In this document: piece by piece, positions 27,310 to 40,261 of the stretch
How the letters are laid out: each line of letters opens with the position of its first letter
Numbering within the stretch: the stretch's first letter is position 1
Source: Thunnus maccoyii
Taxonomy: Eukaryota > Chordata > Actinopteri > Scombriformes > Scombridae
Assembly: GCF_910596095.1 (NCBI RefSeq)
Contig: NC_056548.1
Coordinates: forward strand, 11,619,151 to 11,683,150
DNA: 64,000 nucleotides
Reading direction: 5' to 3'
Program-made: the position numbers and the translations under genes
Notes under the pieces: model-generated
What the model saw: the letters and a program-made list of their open reading frames with translations, nothing else
Told to the model about the DNA's origin: nothing
Database searches by the model: none

Positions 27310-28060
27310 GGGCCTCTGACTAACCTTGTAACCTCCTCCTTTGCAAACTAGGGGGAGTTTTTTTTTTTTAAAGGAAAGATCATAAAGAAACATTAACTCT
27401 CCTCCTCTTACTCTTTCTCTTTGTGTGATTTTGGAGACGCATTAGAGTGAATACGGCTGACAGCTCTTGCCTCATGGCTAATTTAGACATCATTTCATTG
27501 AGTGTGAGGGGAGATTTCATCCTTGGTGGTGTAATATATTCATATCCACTCAAATAGACTTATCAGAATTCATCATTTCATACTTCAACAATACTTTCTA
27601 CACTATAATACAGATGGAAAAGTTTGTGAAGAGGAAAATAAATGCTTCTTATGTAATTGACTTTGACTTTTTGAGTGGGGCATCTTAGAATAAGAGATCA
27701 GAAGACTCTCTGAGGTTCCCTTAAGCAAGATACTAAAATCCCTGCGGCAAAAGCAACCTGTTTTACCTAAATTTGGAAATATCTCATCTTTATATGATTT
27801 CCCTTTTCATACATCCTCTTTTTCACCCCTTTTTGCCAGAGATCTGGTTCATTTCAGAATCAACAGCTGTAATTGGGCCAAGTGGGACCGAGGCTCTTTC
27901 ATCTGTTCTTGTATTCACCAGCCAAAGCAACTTCTTTTTTCCCCCCTCTAAGATGAACTATCTGATAACAAAAGGTTTGGATCCAGATGTTGGCCAGTTT
28001 TTTTTTTTTTTGCCACAGTCCAGTGTTAACCACAGCTGCAAAACTTACAACCCCATCCAA
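27310..28060. other. upstream flank of myo10, no feature
   Basis: AT-rich, with T runs at 27360-27369 and near 28000-28011. The long open frame across 27773-28483 consists of low-complexity sequence and of TG/CA repeats, not a protein family. Confidence 0.4.
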
Positions 28061-28076
28061 CACCCTACACCAGCCC

Positions 28077-28095
28077 TGTGTGTGTGTGTGTGTGT

Positions 28096-28158
<63 letters not shown>

Positions 28159-28168
28159 CGTGTGTGTG
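28077..28168. repeat. (TG)n-(CG)n tract, possible Z-DNA
   Basis: Ninety-two bases of alternating TG with one TA interruption, followed by CGCGCGCGCG and more TG. Alternating purine-pyrimidine tracts of this kind can adopt Z-DNA. It lies about 600 bases upstream of the myo10 start codon. Confidence 0.9.
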
Positions 28169-28310
28169 AGGAGCTCAATGTGTGTGTTTCGTATTGGAGG
28201 AGGCTGTATCTGCACCGCCCCGTCGGTGTGCGCGGTAGGCAGCGGCAAGCTCATTCTGCCCCTGGACTGGTCCTCTCTCTCAACCCCACGCCACTATAAC
28301 CTCTCTCTCT

Positions 28311-28376
28311 CACACACACACACCACACACACCACACATACACACACACACACACACACACCACACACACATTCAT
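28311..28376. repeat. CACACC/CA microsatellite
   Basis: Imperfect CA repeat with CCACACAC interruptions in the putative 5' UTR or promoter of myo10. Confidence 0.85.
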
Positions 28377-28399
28377 CCACACATATATACACTGAAACA

Positions 28400-28763
28400 C
28401 CGAAAGAGGAAGACTTGCGAAAGAGGGGCGCTTCAATTAACGCTCTCCGAATGTCGACGGATCCCTGGCGTGGACATTTTTAATTTTCCATCACAGCCTC
28501 CTTGGATTTTTCTCATGTGGCATTTTTGCGCATACAGTAGAGCCCGGACGCTGCCCATGTGTGTTTGAGCAATTGAGCCATTTGGAAGATGAACATAAAC
28601 GCTTGGTGAATGGGAAACACCAACACCGAGGCACCGCCACCTTTCCCCCCGTCTTGACAAACGCTGCTCATCGTTATCTCGGCGTGATTTGCGCACCAGA
28701 GACCGGAGCCGGTGTCTGCGCTCTGCGGGGCCGGGCGCGCGTCGTCTGGGAGGAGTAGGGAGG
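28400..28763 (+). promoter_or_regulatory. myo10 5' UTR region with short upstream ORFs
   Basis: The GC-rich sequence (CpG increasing toward 28740) ahead of the myo10 ATG contains three short upstream ORFs with real ATGs: 28451-28483 (10 codons), 28515-28568 (17 codons) and 28589-28609 (6 codons). None overlaps the main start. The transcription start is not visible, so it is not certain that all are transcribed. Confidence 0.45.
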
Positions 28764-28784
28764 ATGGAGTCGTTTTTTACAGAG
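28764..28784 (+). CDS. myo10: myo10 coding exon 1
   Basis: Encodes MESFFTE (human MDNFFTE) and ends at a GTAAGC donor in phase 0. The exon is only seven codons long, so it was recognised from the start context, the donor and the fit to exon 2, not from length. Confidence 0.9.
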
Positions 28785-31700
28785 GTAAGCCATGGAGATA
28801 AATGTGCCACTGTTATCGAGCTAATGTCAGATTACAGTCTTTGCTGTGTGATGTAGCCTGGGTTTGCACTGATGCATTGCATTTACTGTAAGATGCTTTT
28901 ACGCTTTTCCCCCCTTTTTTTTGGATTCACATCGGGTTTGGTTACGGCAGGTGTTGCTTTGCCCCATCAACTGGCACCACCCCTCACCGTTCCCAGCAAA
29001 AAAACCACAAGGAATAGGCCTTCATCTCCTGCATGTTTATACCTGTATTGATTAAAAAAATAAACTAAACCCTCCATCTTCTTTATTTTATTATCACTGC
29101 ATAGCATCAAGGCCTGACTGCCGGCTTGGTGAATTAATTCAGAGCAGAGCCGCAGATAAATTGGCCAAACGAGAGCTGACACGGGTTTTTGCATCCATAA
29201 AGCTGGCTCTCGGATTAAAGCCAATCTGTTAACGGAGGGTAGATCGTGTTTGCCTGCAGCAACAGCCCTCCCACACCATGCTGCTACTGAGAGACCCTTT
29301 CTCTGCTTTTTTTTTTTTTTTTTTTTTTTAGTGCAGGGTGAATGGGATGGATCCATTGGGTGGGTATGGGCCGGTTGCACGGCTGCGGGAATTGAGGAGG
29401 GGGTTGAAGGAGGAGGAGGAGGAGGAGGAGGAGAAGGGTGATGGATATGTGTGTGTGTGTGAATGGAAAAGGTGAGAAAGGAGGGAGGTAAACGGTTAAC
29501 AACTGCTATCATAATTGAATATTAAGTAAATCAAGTGGTTATTAATTCAGTCTCTTGCTCGTTCCTGCACTGCCTGCTGGGAACAAGTCCTTATAGGCCT
29601 GTTTGGCTTTCACCTCCAGCATCCTTTTAGATTTATTTGACAAGCCATGCTCGTTCTTGTAAAAACAATATTTCCTTTCCTTCTTCATTTGATGCATTAC
29701 CTTCATTGCACACCCTTACCCCCCACTTCAGGAGATGCAACCCCCCCCCCCCCCCCCCCCCCCCTTTACTTAATTTATGTTTTGGTCCACACACATCTCA
29801 TGAAAACGTCGTCTTGTCAGCTGTCTTTGATGCCAATATCCGTTCCCTCCAAGCTACTTATCCTCCTCCCTCTTGAGTTAATCTGATATGGGTTTAAATG
29901 CCTCTCGCATTGGCAGTGATGTCATGCCATTTATACTAGCGTGTGAGTGCACTGTATGGGTATATGTGTGGGCACCGGGGGCCACGATGATCGCCGCTGT
30001 CCAAGGTCCTTCTTTTTCAGGCTGTCGCTGGGTCATACAGATGGAGATGTGATGCACATACCACTGTTTTTATTCGTCTGTGTGTCACATTAACAGTAAA
30101 GACATAAGCATGACACACAGCAGTCACCTCTGCTGCTCCATTTCCCATCCCTGTCTGTCTGTAATATATTGATCATGGCATTGATTCACAGACCACCATA
30201 ACCAACCCCGCATCCCCGACTCTGAAAGCCTATGTGAGACCTGAAAATGGACTGATTTATTGAGTTATGATGTTCGGGCCCACAGTCCTGCATAAGCTGC
30301 ATATCTGATACCCAGAAATATGACTTCATGCAGTGGGGAGCTGAGTAATCAATCCTTTCGGGAGGTGTGTGTCCAACATCCACTTAAGCTTCATTCCTCT
30401 GCTGTCTTCATCGCTCCATCCTTCACTCTTATATCCCCACGTCCCTCCATTTGTGGCTCCATCCCCTTCACCAGAGAGAGCGAACAGCTGACTTCTCTCT
30501 CTCAACCCAGGCAGAAAACATGATAGCTGGCCAGCCAGCCAAGCATGAAATGTCAGGTGGCATTAGACTACTGTGTAATCCCCTCATATTCAAACTGGGT
30601 TGGTTAGTAGTGGAATATGGTAGTTGTAGTGATTTTATGTGCTCTAAATACAAACAAAAATCAACACCTCTCTGGTTATGGTAGCTGAAAAACAACACAG
30701 GTTTGAAAATTAAGAAGAACTTTTAATACATTGGAAGTGACAGTGAGAAAGTTAGAGGGCCATTAAATTGGTGGCAAGTGTTTTATTTCTTCACAATATA
30801 CCAGAGAAGACGTTTAATCCTAGAATAGGTTTCCTGAACATCATGTTACATTTGACCTCAAACATGCCAAAGTAATTGTATGTGAGCATTAAGAAATACA
30901 AAGCAATACTGAGTTTGGGTCATTTTGTGGTTTCTGATGAAAGTTTCTGATCAAAGGTATCTACACATGAAGAAAAACAGAAATATATTGCCACACTTAG
31001 CTCCAGTGTCATAAATTCAGCACCAACAACTGACCTGTGTCAATTTTTCTGTATTTAGAATAAAATCTAGGGCATTACCAAAACTCAGTATTGCATTTTA
31101 TTTACTGTAAAGTACTTCACAGAATAGAATAAATAAAATAGACAGAATAGAATAGAAGTTCTTAAAGGAATAGTTTGACATTTTGGAAAAAATATGTCCG
31201 CAGACAATGGAAACGTGGGGAAATAGCTAGCCTGGCTCTGTCCAAAGGTAACAAAATTTGCCCACCAGCTTCTCTAAGGCTCACTATTAAAGACTTTTTG
31301 TCTCGTTTGTGTAACTTAAGTGTAAAATTGGCAATTCACCTTTTTGCACTGGGTTATACGTTGGACTACTTCTTGGCTTGGAGCAGTAACTTCTTGGAGT
31401 CTGGTTGCCTGGCAACTGCTACATATTTGCCGTACCAACAGTAGAGGGGTATTAATCTACTCGTCGAAAGCAAGAAACATGTATTTTCCAAACCGTCAAA
31501 CTATTCCTCAAACAAAATGAAAATTTGAACATGTACAGTTTCATGACAGCTGAGCACACTGAATCTGCTGATGAAGATCATGTGATATGATCAAAGGCTC
31601 CACAGCAGCTACAAAGTGCGATTTTTTCCCTCAGTTAAATAGAAATGAGTAAAATGGAAAAGAACTGAATTGTCCACCTGTCTGTGGCTCACCAAGATGT

Positions 31701-32765
31701 AAAACAGACTCAAAAACATACTGAATAGAGAGAACAAATAATAGTAAGAGAACAGATATTAATCTTTTATATCTACTTCCTTTTCTTCTTCTTCTTTTCT
31801 CATACCACAAGGAGGACTTCTTTTAAATCTGGAGTGCATTTACTGTATAAGAAGCTGCATGTATGCTGAAAACTAGTATTGTAATGTCTCATTAACCTAT
31901 GAACTGTGCATCGAGATACATTGTTCGGTTATAGTGTGATTTCCGACACCTGTGTGTGTGTGTATGAGAGAGATAGATGAAATTCGGTCTCAAGGGTGAC
32001 ATTTTATGTTTGTGTCACCAGGCCTCAGCAGGATTGCAGGTGCACAGCCGCCACGAATCGATAACCAGGAGACAGACAGGTGTGAATGTGGAAAGAGCAG
32101 TTTTGGCGACATTATCTCAACCCTGCTGTCATTGTTGCTGTATCATATCTGCCTGTTTAGATCCATCCATCTCTACGTTTTCTGCCGGCCTCTGTCCTGT
32201 CTTTTGCTTGGTCGACATTCCTCACTTCCTTCTCCCTTCTTCGCTCTCGTCAGGCCGTAAATCATTATTTAGCACTTTGCAATTTGTTGAGTGTACTCGG
32301 CCGACATATACCATACTGCACATAGTTATAGGGCAATGAAAGCTGAGGTTTGATTTTTCATGCAAAGAACTTCCTCTGCAGTAAAATATTAATCATCTGG
32401 ATGCATTCTATATGGCTGCTTGCACATAAGCTGTGAAACATTCATGCAAACAGACCAACACATATCAAAGCAGCTTCCATGTTTGTGTTTTCTTTTTTGC
32501 AGCTTGAGCTACAGAGGGTGTCTTCTAATTGCAGTCCTTGCTTTTGTGCAATGCATATTTAACCCACGCTGACGTAAAAAGGCTTAGGGGTAAAATTAGC
32601 GGAGTCCGTGTCCATAGATAGTGGTCCAAATCATGCAGGATTTTGTATGAAGTGCAATTCTGCAGGAGGCTGGTTCAATGGAGGGAAGGGAGCAGTCACT
32701 GGAGATGTGTGACCTATATTCAGCAGCTCCAAACACATTTGTTCTGCTCAGGAGCTGCATCAGCT

Positions 32766-32808
<43 letters not shown>

Positions 32809-33564
32809 CCTTCCCTCTGATACTCTCTCTCCCTTGCGGCCACTCTCCTGGTGCTTCTCCATCTCCCTCAACCAACCACTTTCAGTGCTGTTCTGCCACA
32901 GTCTTGTTTCTCCTTCTGGCATTTTTCCATGTAGCTCTGTATTTCTTTTCCTTCCCCTCTCACTCTCTCTGCTTATTCTGCATATGTAGGTGTGAGACTG
33001 TACGGCTCCGCCTCAGTCAAATCACATTAAAGCTATTTTATGGTTTGGCAGATGGAAATAAAACAACGTCTACCAGAATCCTACTCGTCTGTTGAAAGGA
33101 CTGTATATATTTTGTGATGGAGCTGGGTGATATGACCATGATATTGTCACAGTGATATTAATAATAAATGTAATAATTAGTGTTTTTTAGTACATGGCAT
33201 GATATTTAATTTATTATTCTGGCTCACCTCTGATTTGACTTTTCCAAGTTACTTAGAATTTCTGGACCTCTGGACTTGACTGTTTGGTTGTTTTTAAACT
33301 ATGTTGTGATAGGTTTTCTCAGAATGGTATTCAGTCAATTTATTTAACTAAATATTGTCAAAATTATCTTCACAGATGCAGCATTGCTGCTTCCAAATTT
33401 ACAATTAATGATAAGGAAAATTTACAATTAAAATTTTAAATTAAAACCAATTTAAATAAAAAAAGGGAAATCTGACAAACAAGTTGGATACTGCATACAT
33501 TTATGTACATTAAATACACTCAGATACCTATATACTTTTACCCATACATATATGTTCACACGTT

Positions 33565-33645
<81 letters not shown>

Positions 33646-36600
33646 ATGAACGAATGACTGTACATGCTATTTACAGGAAATAGTCAGATATTCAGTAACA
33701 TCCATCTATTTGTAACCATCTATTTGAAGAGACAAGAGAACAAGCTGGTCAATAACCTTTTGATACGTTCTAATGATATAATTTCCCATCACTCAAAGTT
33801 CACCTTTTCCCAAACACATCTTACTCCTATGAGTAAACCTGGATTGGTAAACCATTTAATAATATTGGAAATGTGCATAACCACACTGAAATATTAATGG
33901 TCTTTTCCCAGACTGCCTCAGTGTTTTGGTCAACTTCTAACAGCATATGTCTTTCCCCACCTTGTATAAAGTCAAGTCAAGTCCGTTTTATGTATATAAC
34001 CCAAAATCACAATCACAAATTTAAAAAAGGGGTTTTACAATCTGTACATCCTCAGTTCGGATATGGAAAAACTCCTCAAATAAAAAAGCAATAAAACACA
34101 GCAGGACAGCATATCCCACAATTCTCTGCACCTGAACACTATCTCCCAGTAATCCACCAATGCCTATAGAGGAGAGAGGCTGTTTCCATGGTGCCCTGTT
34201 TCCACACTGTTGCTGTGGAGTCCTGTTGCCAGGGTGTTGGTGGGGGTGGTGGGAGTGTGTGACTGTAGTTTAATCCAAGATGAGAGAGAATGTGATAATT
34301 AGCAGACTGCTCAAAACTGGCATCTCAAAGAGGATTTGCACTGTACACACACACACACATACGCACACAAACACACACACACACCAAACGCAAAAATCAC
34401 ATTAACAGCTGCTTCTATCTGCTCTCTTTATCCCTGTTTGTAATTTAGCAGTATACTCTGATCCGGTTTACTTTGGATAAATCATACATGTGCTTGTTTT
34501 GGGATTCAGGACAGGTTAAAAGGTTATCTGTCTAAAGCTTCAGATATTCCAGAGTAACAGTAAAGCACCAGAACGGGGAACACGATGCATTTTTATACTT
34601 TAAAGTCGAGATGAAATGAAAAATTCCTCTTTTTTTAACCCTTTTAGATCACATCCCCGGTCATGTTATGCACCTATTTAACAATATATATTTTGATTTT
34701 GATAAAATATATTATATCAAAATCCAATCATGTTTTCTTCCTGTAAAACAAAATGTGACGTGTGCTTACGTAGGCTTGAACCGACCAATTTCAACCAATA
34801 ATATCATGACACCCACCCATCAATCAATCTTCAACTTTTAGCGGCACAGAGTTAAGATTCATCATGACACGCCCAGTTTTCAACGTTCGAATCAAATTCT
34901 TCCCAACGTTATGTCCCACCTGTCTATCCTGTTTCACTCAGAAATACGTCATGATACAGAAGTTAGATACTCTTGAAATGCTGTTTCATCTGCACTCAGT
35001 CACTCTAAACTCAGGCACTTCTACAGTAGCTGTGTGGGAGAGCTTTGACTTGATGACTTCTTTGTGTTTGTGTGTGTGTGTGTATGTGTGCCACATCAAT
35101 GAAAGCATAGGAAGAAGAGGACATTTTGTTGGCTTGGACAGGTTTTGAAAAGGAGCCATTTTAAAGTTAATCGCAAGGGAAGTTCATGGAGTTATGAGGA
35201 TTAAAGTAATGAAGACATTTAATTCAGCAAAAATATTGAAGATCTGTTTATGTTTAAACTTGTGTTTTCATATTTCTGTAGATGATGTGACAGGATTGGA
35301 CAATTTTCAGAAAAATGTTAGTGGTGGAAATGTTGGATTTAAATTTAGTGAAAAATGTCTTTCACAGTTTCCCAAAGTCTTCCTAAATCCCAAAGTATGA
35401 TATTCGTATTGCAAAACCCAAAGAATTTAAATGTACTATCACAAAGGAAAAAGACAAGCGTCAAATCGTCACAATGGAGGAGCTGGAATTGTAATGTTTG
35501 GCATTTTTGCCTGAAAACACAGTTACACAGATATCAAATTTGTTGAGGAATATCAAAACATACATATATATATAGTTGGTGATTAATTTTCAGTTGATTG
35601 TTCCAGCTCACTGTAGTAAATCGTATCTTCATGACTAATTGAAAAACATCTGTATGTACCATTTGTATTATGTGTTTTTATGTTAGCAGTGGAAATGTTG
35701 GATTCAATGTATTTGATGTTTGGTTTTGCTTCTGGCGTTTCATGATTCAGGGCAGAAAGTAGACACAAAAATATCTTTGAATATGCAATGTGCTGCTAGA
35801 TAAGACTTTTCCCCTTGCATAGGGAATGCTGTGACCAAAATCACAGAGTGCTGAGGTTTCAAATGGAGCTACAGTGAAGTTTGACAGTCTTATGGTGAGA
35901 TGGTTTATAGATAGAAACCCACTTTAGAAGATGTGTTGTTGCCTCTGTAGACTACAATTAAATGCAAGTCAAGACACACTTAAAAGAAAAGGTGCATTTT
36001 GCTTTTTGTGACTGGAAAAACTTGCTTTACTATCACAATTTCTATTGCCATTACCGTCTTCTCCCACATGTAAAACCCACGGCTGCATTCAACAATTTCA
36101 GCAAATCTAATAATCAATCAAATAATCAGGGGTCAAAGGGCATTCTGGAGATGTCAGGAAATCATTAACTGATGTAAAAGCAGATGAAGCAGGCTGAAGG
36201 GAAAGAAAAAATACAAAAAAGTGACGGTAAACAAGAATATAATAGCACCTAAGAGTAGATTTGTCCTTTTATGGTCATGGTTAAAGGTCAAGGAATAATA
36301 TAAGTTAGTTGAAGGTCCTCTGTGTTCCTCAAAATGATCCTCAAAAAATAGGATGCAATCATCTGTTTTTGACTGATTCACCAAAGATTTTTAACCGTAT
36401 TTTATCCAGAGAGGGAAATACATGAAATTGAAGCCTTTCACTTGAGACTTTTTCTTTTTGCTCCAGATGTTTTTAATACATACAGTGTTGAATTCCAACT
36501 GTAATCCTTTTCAGTGACAGATGTGCCTCATATAGGACAGGTGACACCCGCCCCCTCACTCACACTCACACTCACACTCACTCATATAAACACATGTTGT

Positions 36601-39600
36601 TGCTCTGCTTCCACCCGCCATAATCTGCTGAAAGCCTCGCTGTCCTGATTGTATTATCACCTTTAATGGAATATTACTGACACAGTTTAGGTTCCTGGCA
36701 CAGGATGGGGTGCTAGAAGAGATGGATCAGAGCGTTGTATCACAGCAGTGTTAAAAAAAAACAACTCACTTGCCTCATATACATCGTTACCCACTCTTAG
36801 CTGCACACACTTTTCTTTTATTGCTGCCATAAAATGAAAGTTGTAAGGTTGTACAGTTGGCATGAGAAGTCAAGTACAAGTTTAAGTCATAAGAACATTG
36901 TTGTGATATGACTGATAAAAAGTGACATTGCCTTCTTTCCTTTTCAATTATGGAGAATAATTTGTATTTTTTTGGCCTTTCAACATCTTTTTAATAATAA
37001 TGGGAAAGAGTAGGCAGCAACAGACTAATACAAATAAATAAAATAGTAGCTTCTGTTGGTATTCATTCATAACAAGTGAACTTGGAGCTTTCAGAAACTT
37101 TTCAAATTTGTAACATAGACTGTTATATAAAGATGAACGTAGCGAGGTTTTACATCACCCAGTGGTTTGCATTGGAGCCAGTTTGAAGCCCAGAGTTGCT
37201 GCTTATGTTTTGCACCATCTTTTCCATTTGGAGCCAGGACCTTCCAAATAAGGAATGCGGGGTGTTGCCTTTCACGCTCTGGAAACAAGCCCTGCTACCT
37301 CGGATTGAAGCGAACGCTAGCTTACTGGGAACACTGAGAGGAAGCTAACATTAGCTACTTCAGCCAAAGATAAAAAAAATTGCTGTGGCCCAGATTCGGC
37401 CCACACCCGACACTTTCAGCACTTTCATCTGGCCCACGTACCACATGGAATGATGGCACTTGGTTGGTCCGCAAGCCGTGTGTCAACCAAGAACAAACCA
37501 GATAATCCATCACTGGCCCACATCCAGAATACACATACCTGAGAGCACCACATCTTTACCAAAAAAGGCCCACACTTGATTTGGGATATCTGGACCATAT
37601 TTGCTTTTTTTACATGTGGGTCATTTCAGGCTCACAGCCATTTGTCTGGGCCAATCGAGGGCTAGCAGTGCCGCATCATTGCCTGAAGTGGTCCACTTTC
37701 ATACGCTATCTGGGGCTAAATTGTGCTGACAGGACAGCATGTATCATAATCAAGAAACATTAAACATTAAAAAGGATCTTGTTAGTGTAACTCCTGAACC
37801 ACAAACGCAGTAGAACTGCATGTCTGGAGAAAAATCACAGTTTATTCTTTAAACAGAAGCTCCAAAAATATGACTCACAGCTGTCAATCAACGCCCACAG
37901 TGCAGACATTAAAGCCTACTGTAATCTTATTAACAGAGCAATAATTTCCAAAATGACCACCAGCATTAGGGGGCCTGAATTTAGCAATTGAGACCATAAT
38001 GACTCGTTAAAAAATGATTGACTTAGTATTTCAAGAGAGAAGTTGATGCTTTTTAGATGGTAGTCAATTGGAGCCAACATCTAGCAGCTGTCGGTGACAT
38101 TGCGCTTTAAGGTACTTACACATTCAAGCCACTTGACTTGTAAATAAAACACCAGTAGGTCATTTAATTGGACTTATCTAATGAACATGATAAGAACAAT
38201 TCCACTTGAGGGCACCACATAACAACTAGCCCCCCTCCTTGCCTGATTAACTTACATAAGCACTTATAACTGCCCCCACATCCACTCTCCTATCAGACAT
38301 CCATCATTGTAGGGTGAGCGGAGGCTCTGATGGTGGATGTCTGGGGTTGTTACCAACAAATATGTTGGAGCTTTTTCCCGTTTGGGGCTTTAAGTGTCAA
38401 AAAGTGTCAAAACACTGAGACTAAAGGAGAGAGTGTATGTGAGTTAAGTCTTGGAAGATATCATCATGTTGAATTATTGATGGTTGGATGTGTTTTGTGA
38501 GTCAGGTGCTGTTTTAACACTGCGGTAGCAGTAATGTAGTTAATGAGTTTGCTGATGCAGTCAGACAGATTGACAGATGAACACACACATATTCAAAGTC
38601 ATCTCTGAATGCACCCCTGACCTTTAGTCTCTAGAGACCTCCCACATCCATACTGCTCTTTAATTTTCTTCCATTAGCTGGTCACTGACTGGTCAGCTGT
38701 TTCTGTCATAATTTATTTATGTGTGTGTCTTCCTGTCATTTTATATATATCTCAACCACCTCTACGTTTAACCTTTTGTCTACTTTTTGTGCATTTCCTA
38801 CTGTCATCAACTTTGTCCATCTTCTTCCTTCTTCTTCCTTCTTTCTCTGTCTCCTTTCTTCTGTGTCCATCAATCACAGCCAGATTGTCAGATGTCGCAC
38901 TGCTCCTGCAAGTCTTTTTCTCTCTTTTTCTGTCTCCGTCAATCGTTTTCCATCCCTTTCTTCTAGTAATTTTCTTACCCTACAGTTAAAGTGTTCTTCT
39001 TTTGTTGTCTTTCACTCTAAAATCTCCTCTTTCTTTTTCAACTACATATGGGAATTGCACCTTCTGCTCTTTCTATATAAAAATTTATATATTATTAGTC
39101 ATTAGAGCTGCAACTACAAATTATTTTTATTATCATTCATCCAATTACTCAGTCTGTAAAATGTAGTGAAAAATGCACATCACAGTTTCCAAAAGTCTTC
39201 CTAAAGCCCAAAGTGATATCCTCGAATTGCAAAAACCCAAATAATTTCAGTTTATTATCACAAAGAACATAGACAAGAAGCAAATCCTCAGAAAGGAGGA
39301 GCTGGAACTGTTGCCTGAAAAATGACAATAATATCAAAATATTTGGTGAATATCAAAATGTATATCAATATAGTTACATATAGCTTATAGCTCACTGTAG
39401 TAAATCATATGTTCATGACTCAGTGGAAGACTGTTTTTATGTAATGCTGTTTATTGATGCTCATTCAGGGGTCATGAATGACTGCTGATTGTGCAGTTTG
39501 AGCGTGTGTATGTGTATGCTGACATTGATTGTATGTTTGGGTCGGGGATTCATTCATGTTTGTTGGGGTGTGAGTGTCTCTCAAAGGTTTCTTCATCAAA

Positions 39601-39679
39601 GACTGTCTTCAGGGCGACGCCTCAATCAAATGGCACAGCCGTCCACGTGATCGCCGGAGCAGAAACAAGGCCTTTATCA

Positions 39680-39719
<40 letters not shown>

Positions 39720-40230
39720 GCTGTTCAGGCTTCTGGGCTAAAGGCTCTGGGGAAGCTTGGTTTTGTGTGTTCAGTAATGAAGGATTATTCGATGGTCAGG
39801 GTTTTTCTAATTTTTCTTCTCACTGCCGCTTTCCCCCAAAACCACTTCCCTCTGCATTAAGGCTTTAATGGATAAATCAAGATGAGGAAACATAATTTTA
39901 AAACATGATTTAATCCTATGGATTATACTGTAAATAAAGGACCATACGACTGGTCCTGCACTTTTAACAATTTACCTACACATCACATATTTACATTACT
40001 TAGGATGATATTTCCTTCCTTCCAGTGAGCTACTGACTTTTACTAATGATGGTAAATAGAGTGCATTTATATAGCGCCATTATAGTCTTATTGATCACTC
40101 AGAGCACTTTACAGTATATACCAATATTCACACATTCATACACTGATGGCAGAGGATGCTATGCAAGATGCCAATACAGCGATTCTTATCCAAAGCGCCC
40201 TGCAATGTTTCTATGCTCACCTATTTAGAC

Positions 40231-40261
<31 letters not shown>

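Larger units (their letters stand above)
16330..28170. other. gene-free interval between atg9a and myo10
   Basis: About 12 kb between two divergently transcribed genes. I found no exon chain with family similarity on either strand; the long frames present are low complexity. The interval contains MITE and LTR-derived pieces listed separately, several TG/CA tracts (17626-17649, 24323-24364, 24581-24599) and poly(C). It could hold enhancers or a non-coding transcript, but the sequence alone does not show this. Confidence 0.5.

Noticed and set aside
27773..28483. 236-residue open frame on the plus strand
   Set aside because: It runs through the TG and CA microsatellites and has no domain-like sequence; its 3' part only coincides with the myo10 5' UTR.
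28561..28758. 65-residue frame ending just before the myo10 ATG
   Set aside because: It begins with GTG, not ATG, so it is not a credible eukaryotic upstream ORF; the ATG-started short frames nearby were reported instead.
28967..29512. 181-residue minus-strand frame
   Set aside because: Contains poly-Lys from the T23 tract and poly-Pro from the GGA tract; low-complexity artefact inside myo10 intron 1.
32596..33095. Open frames of 108-150 residues on both strands
   Set aside because: Driven by the (TC)15 tract (Arg-Glu and Leu-Ser repeats); no evidence of a gene.
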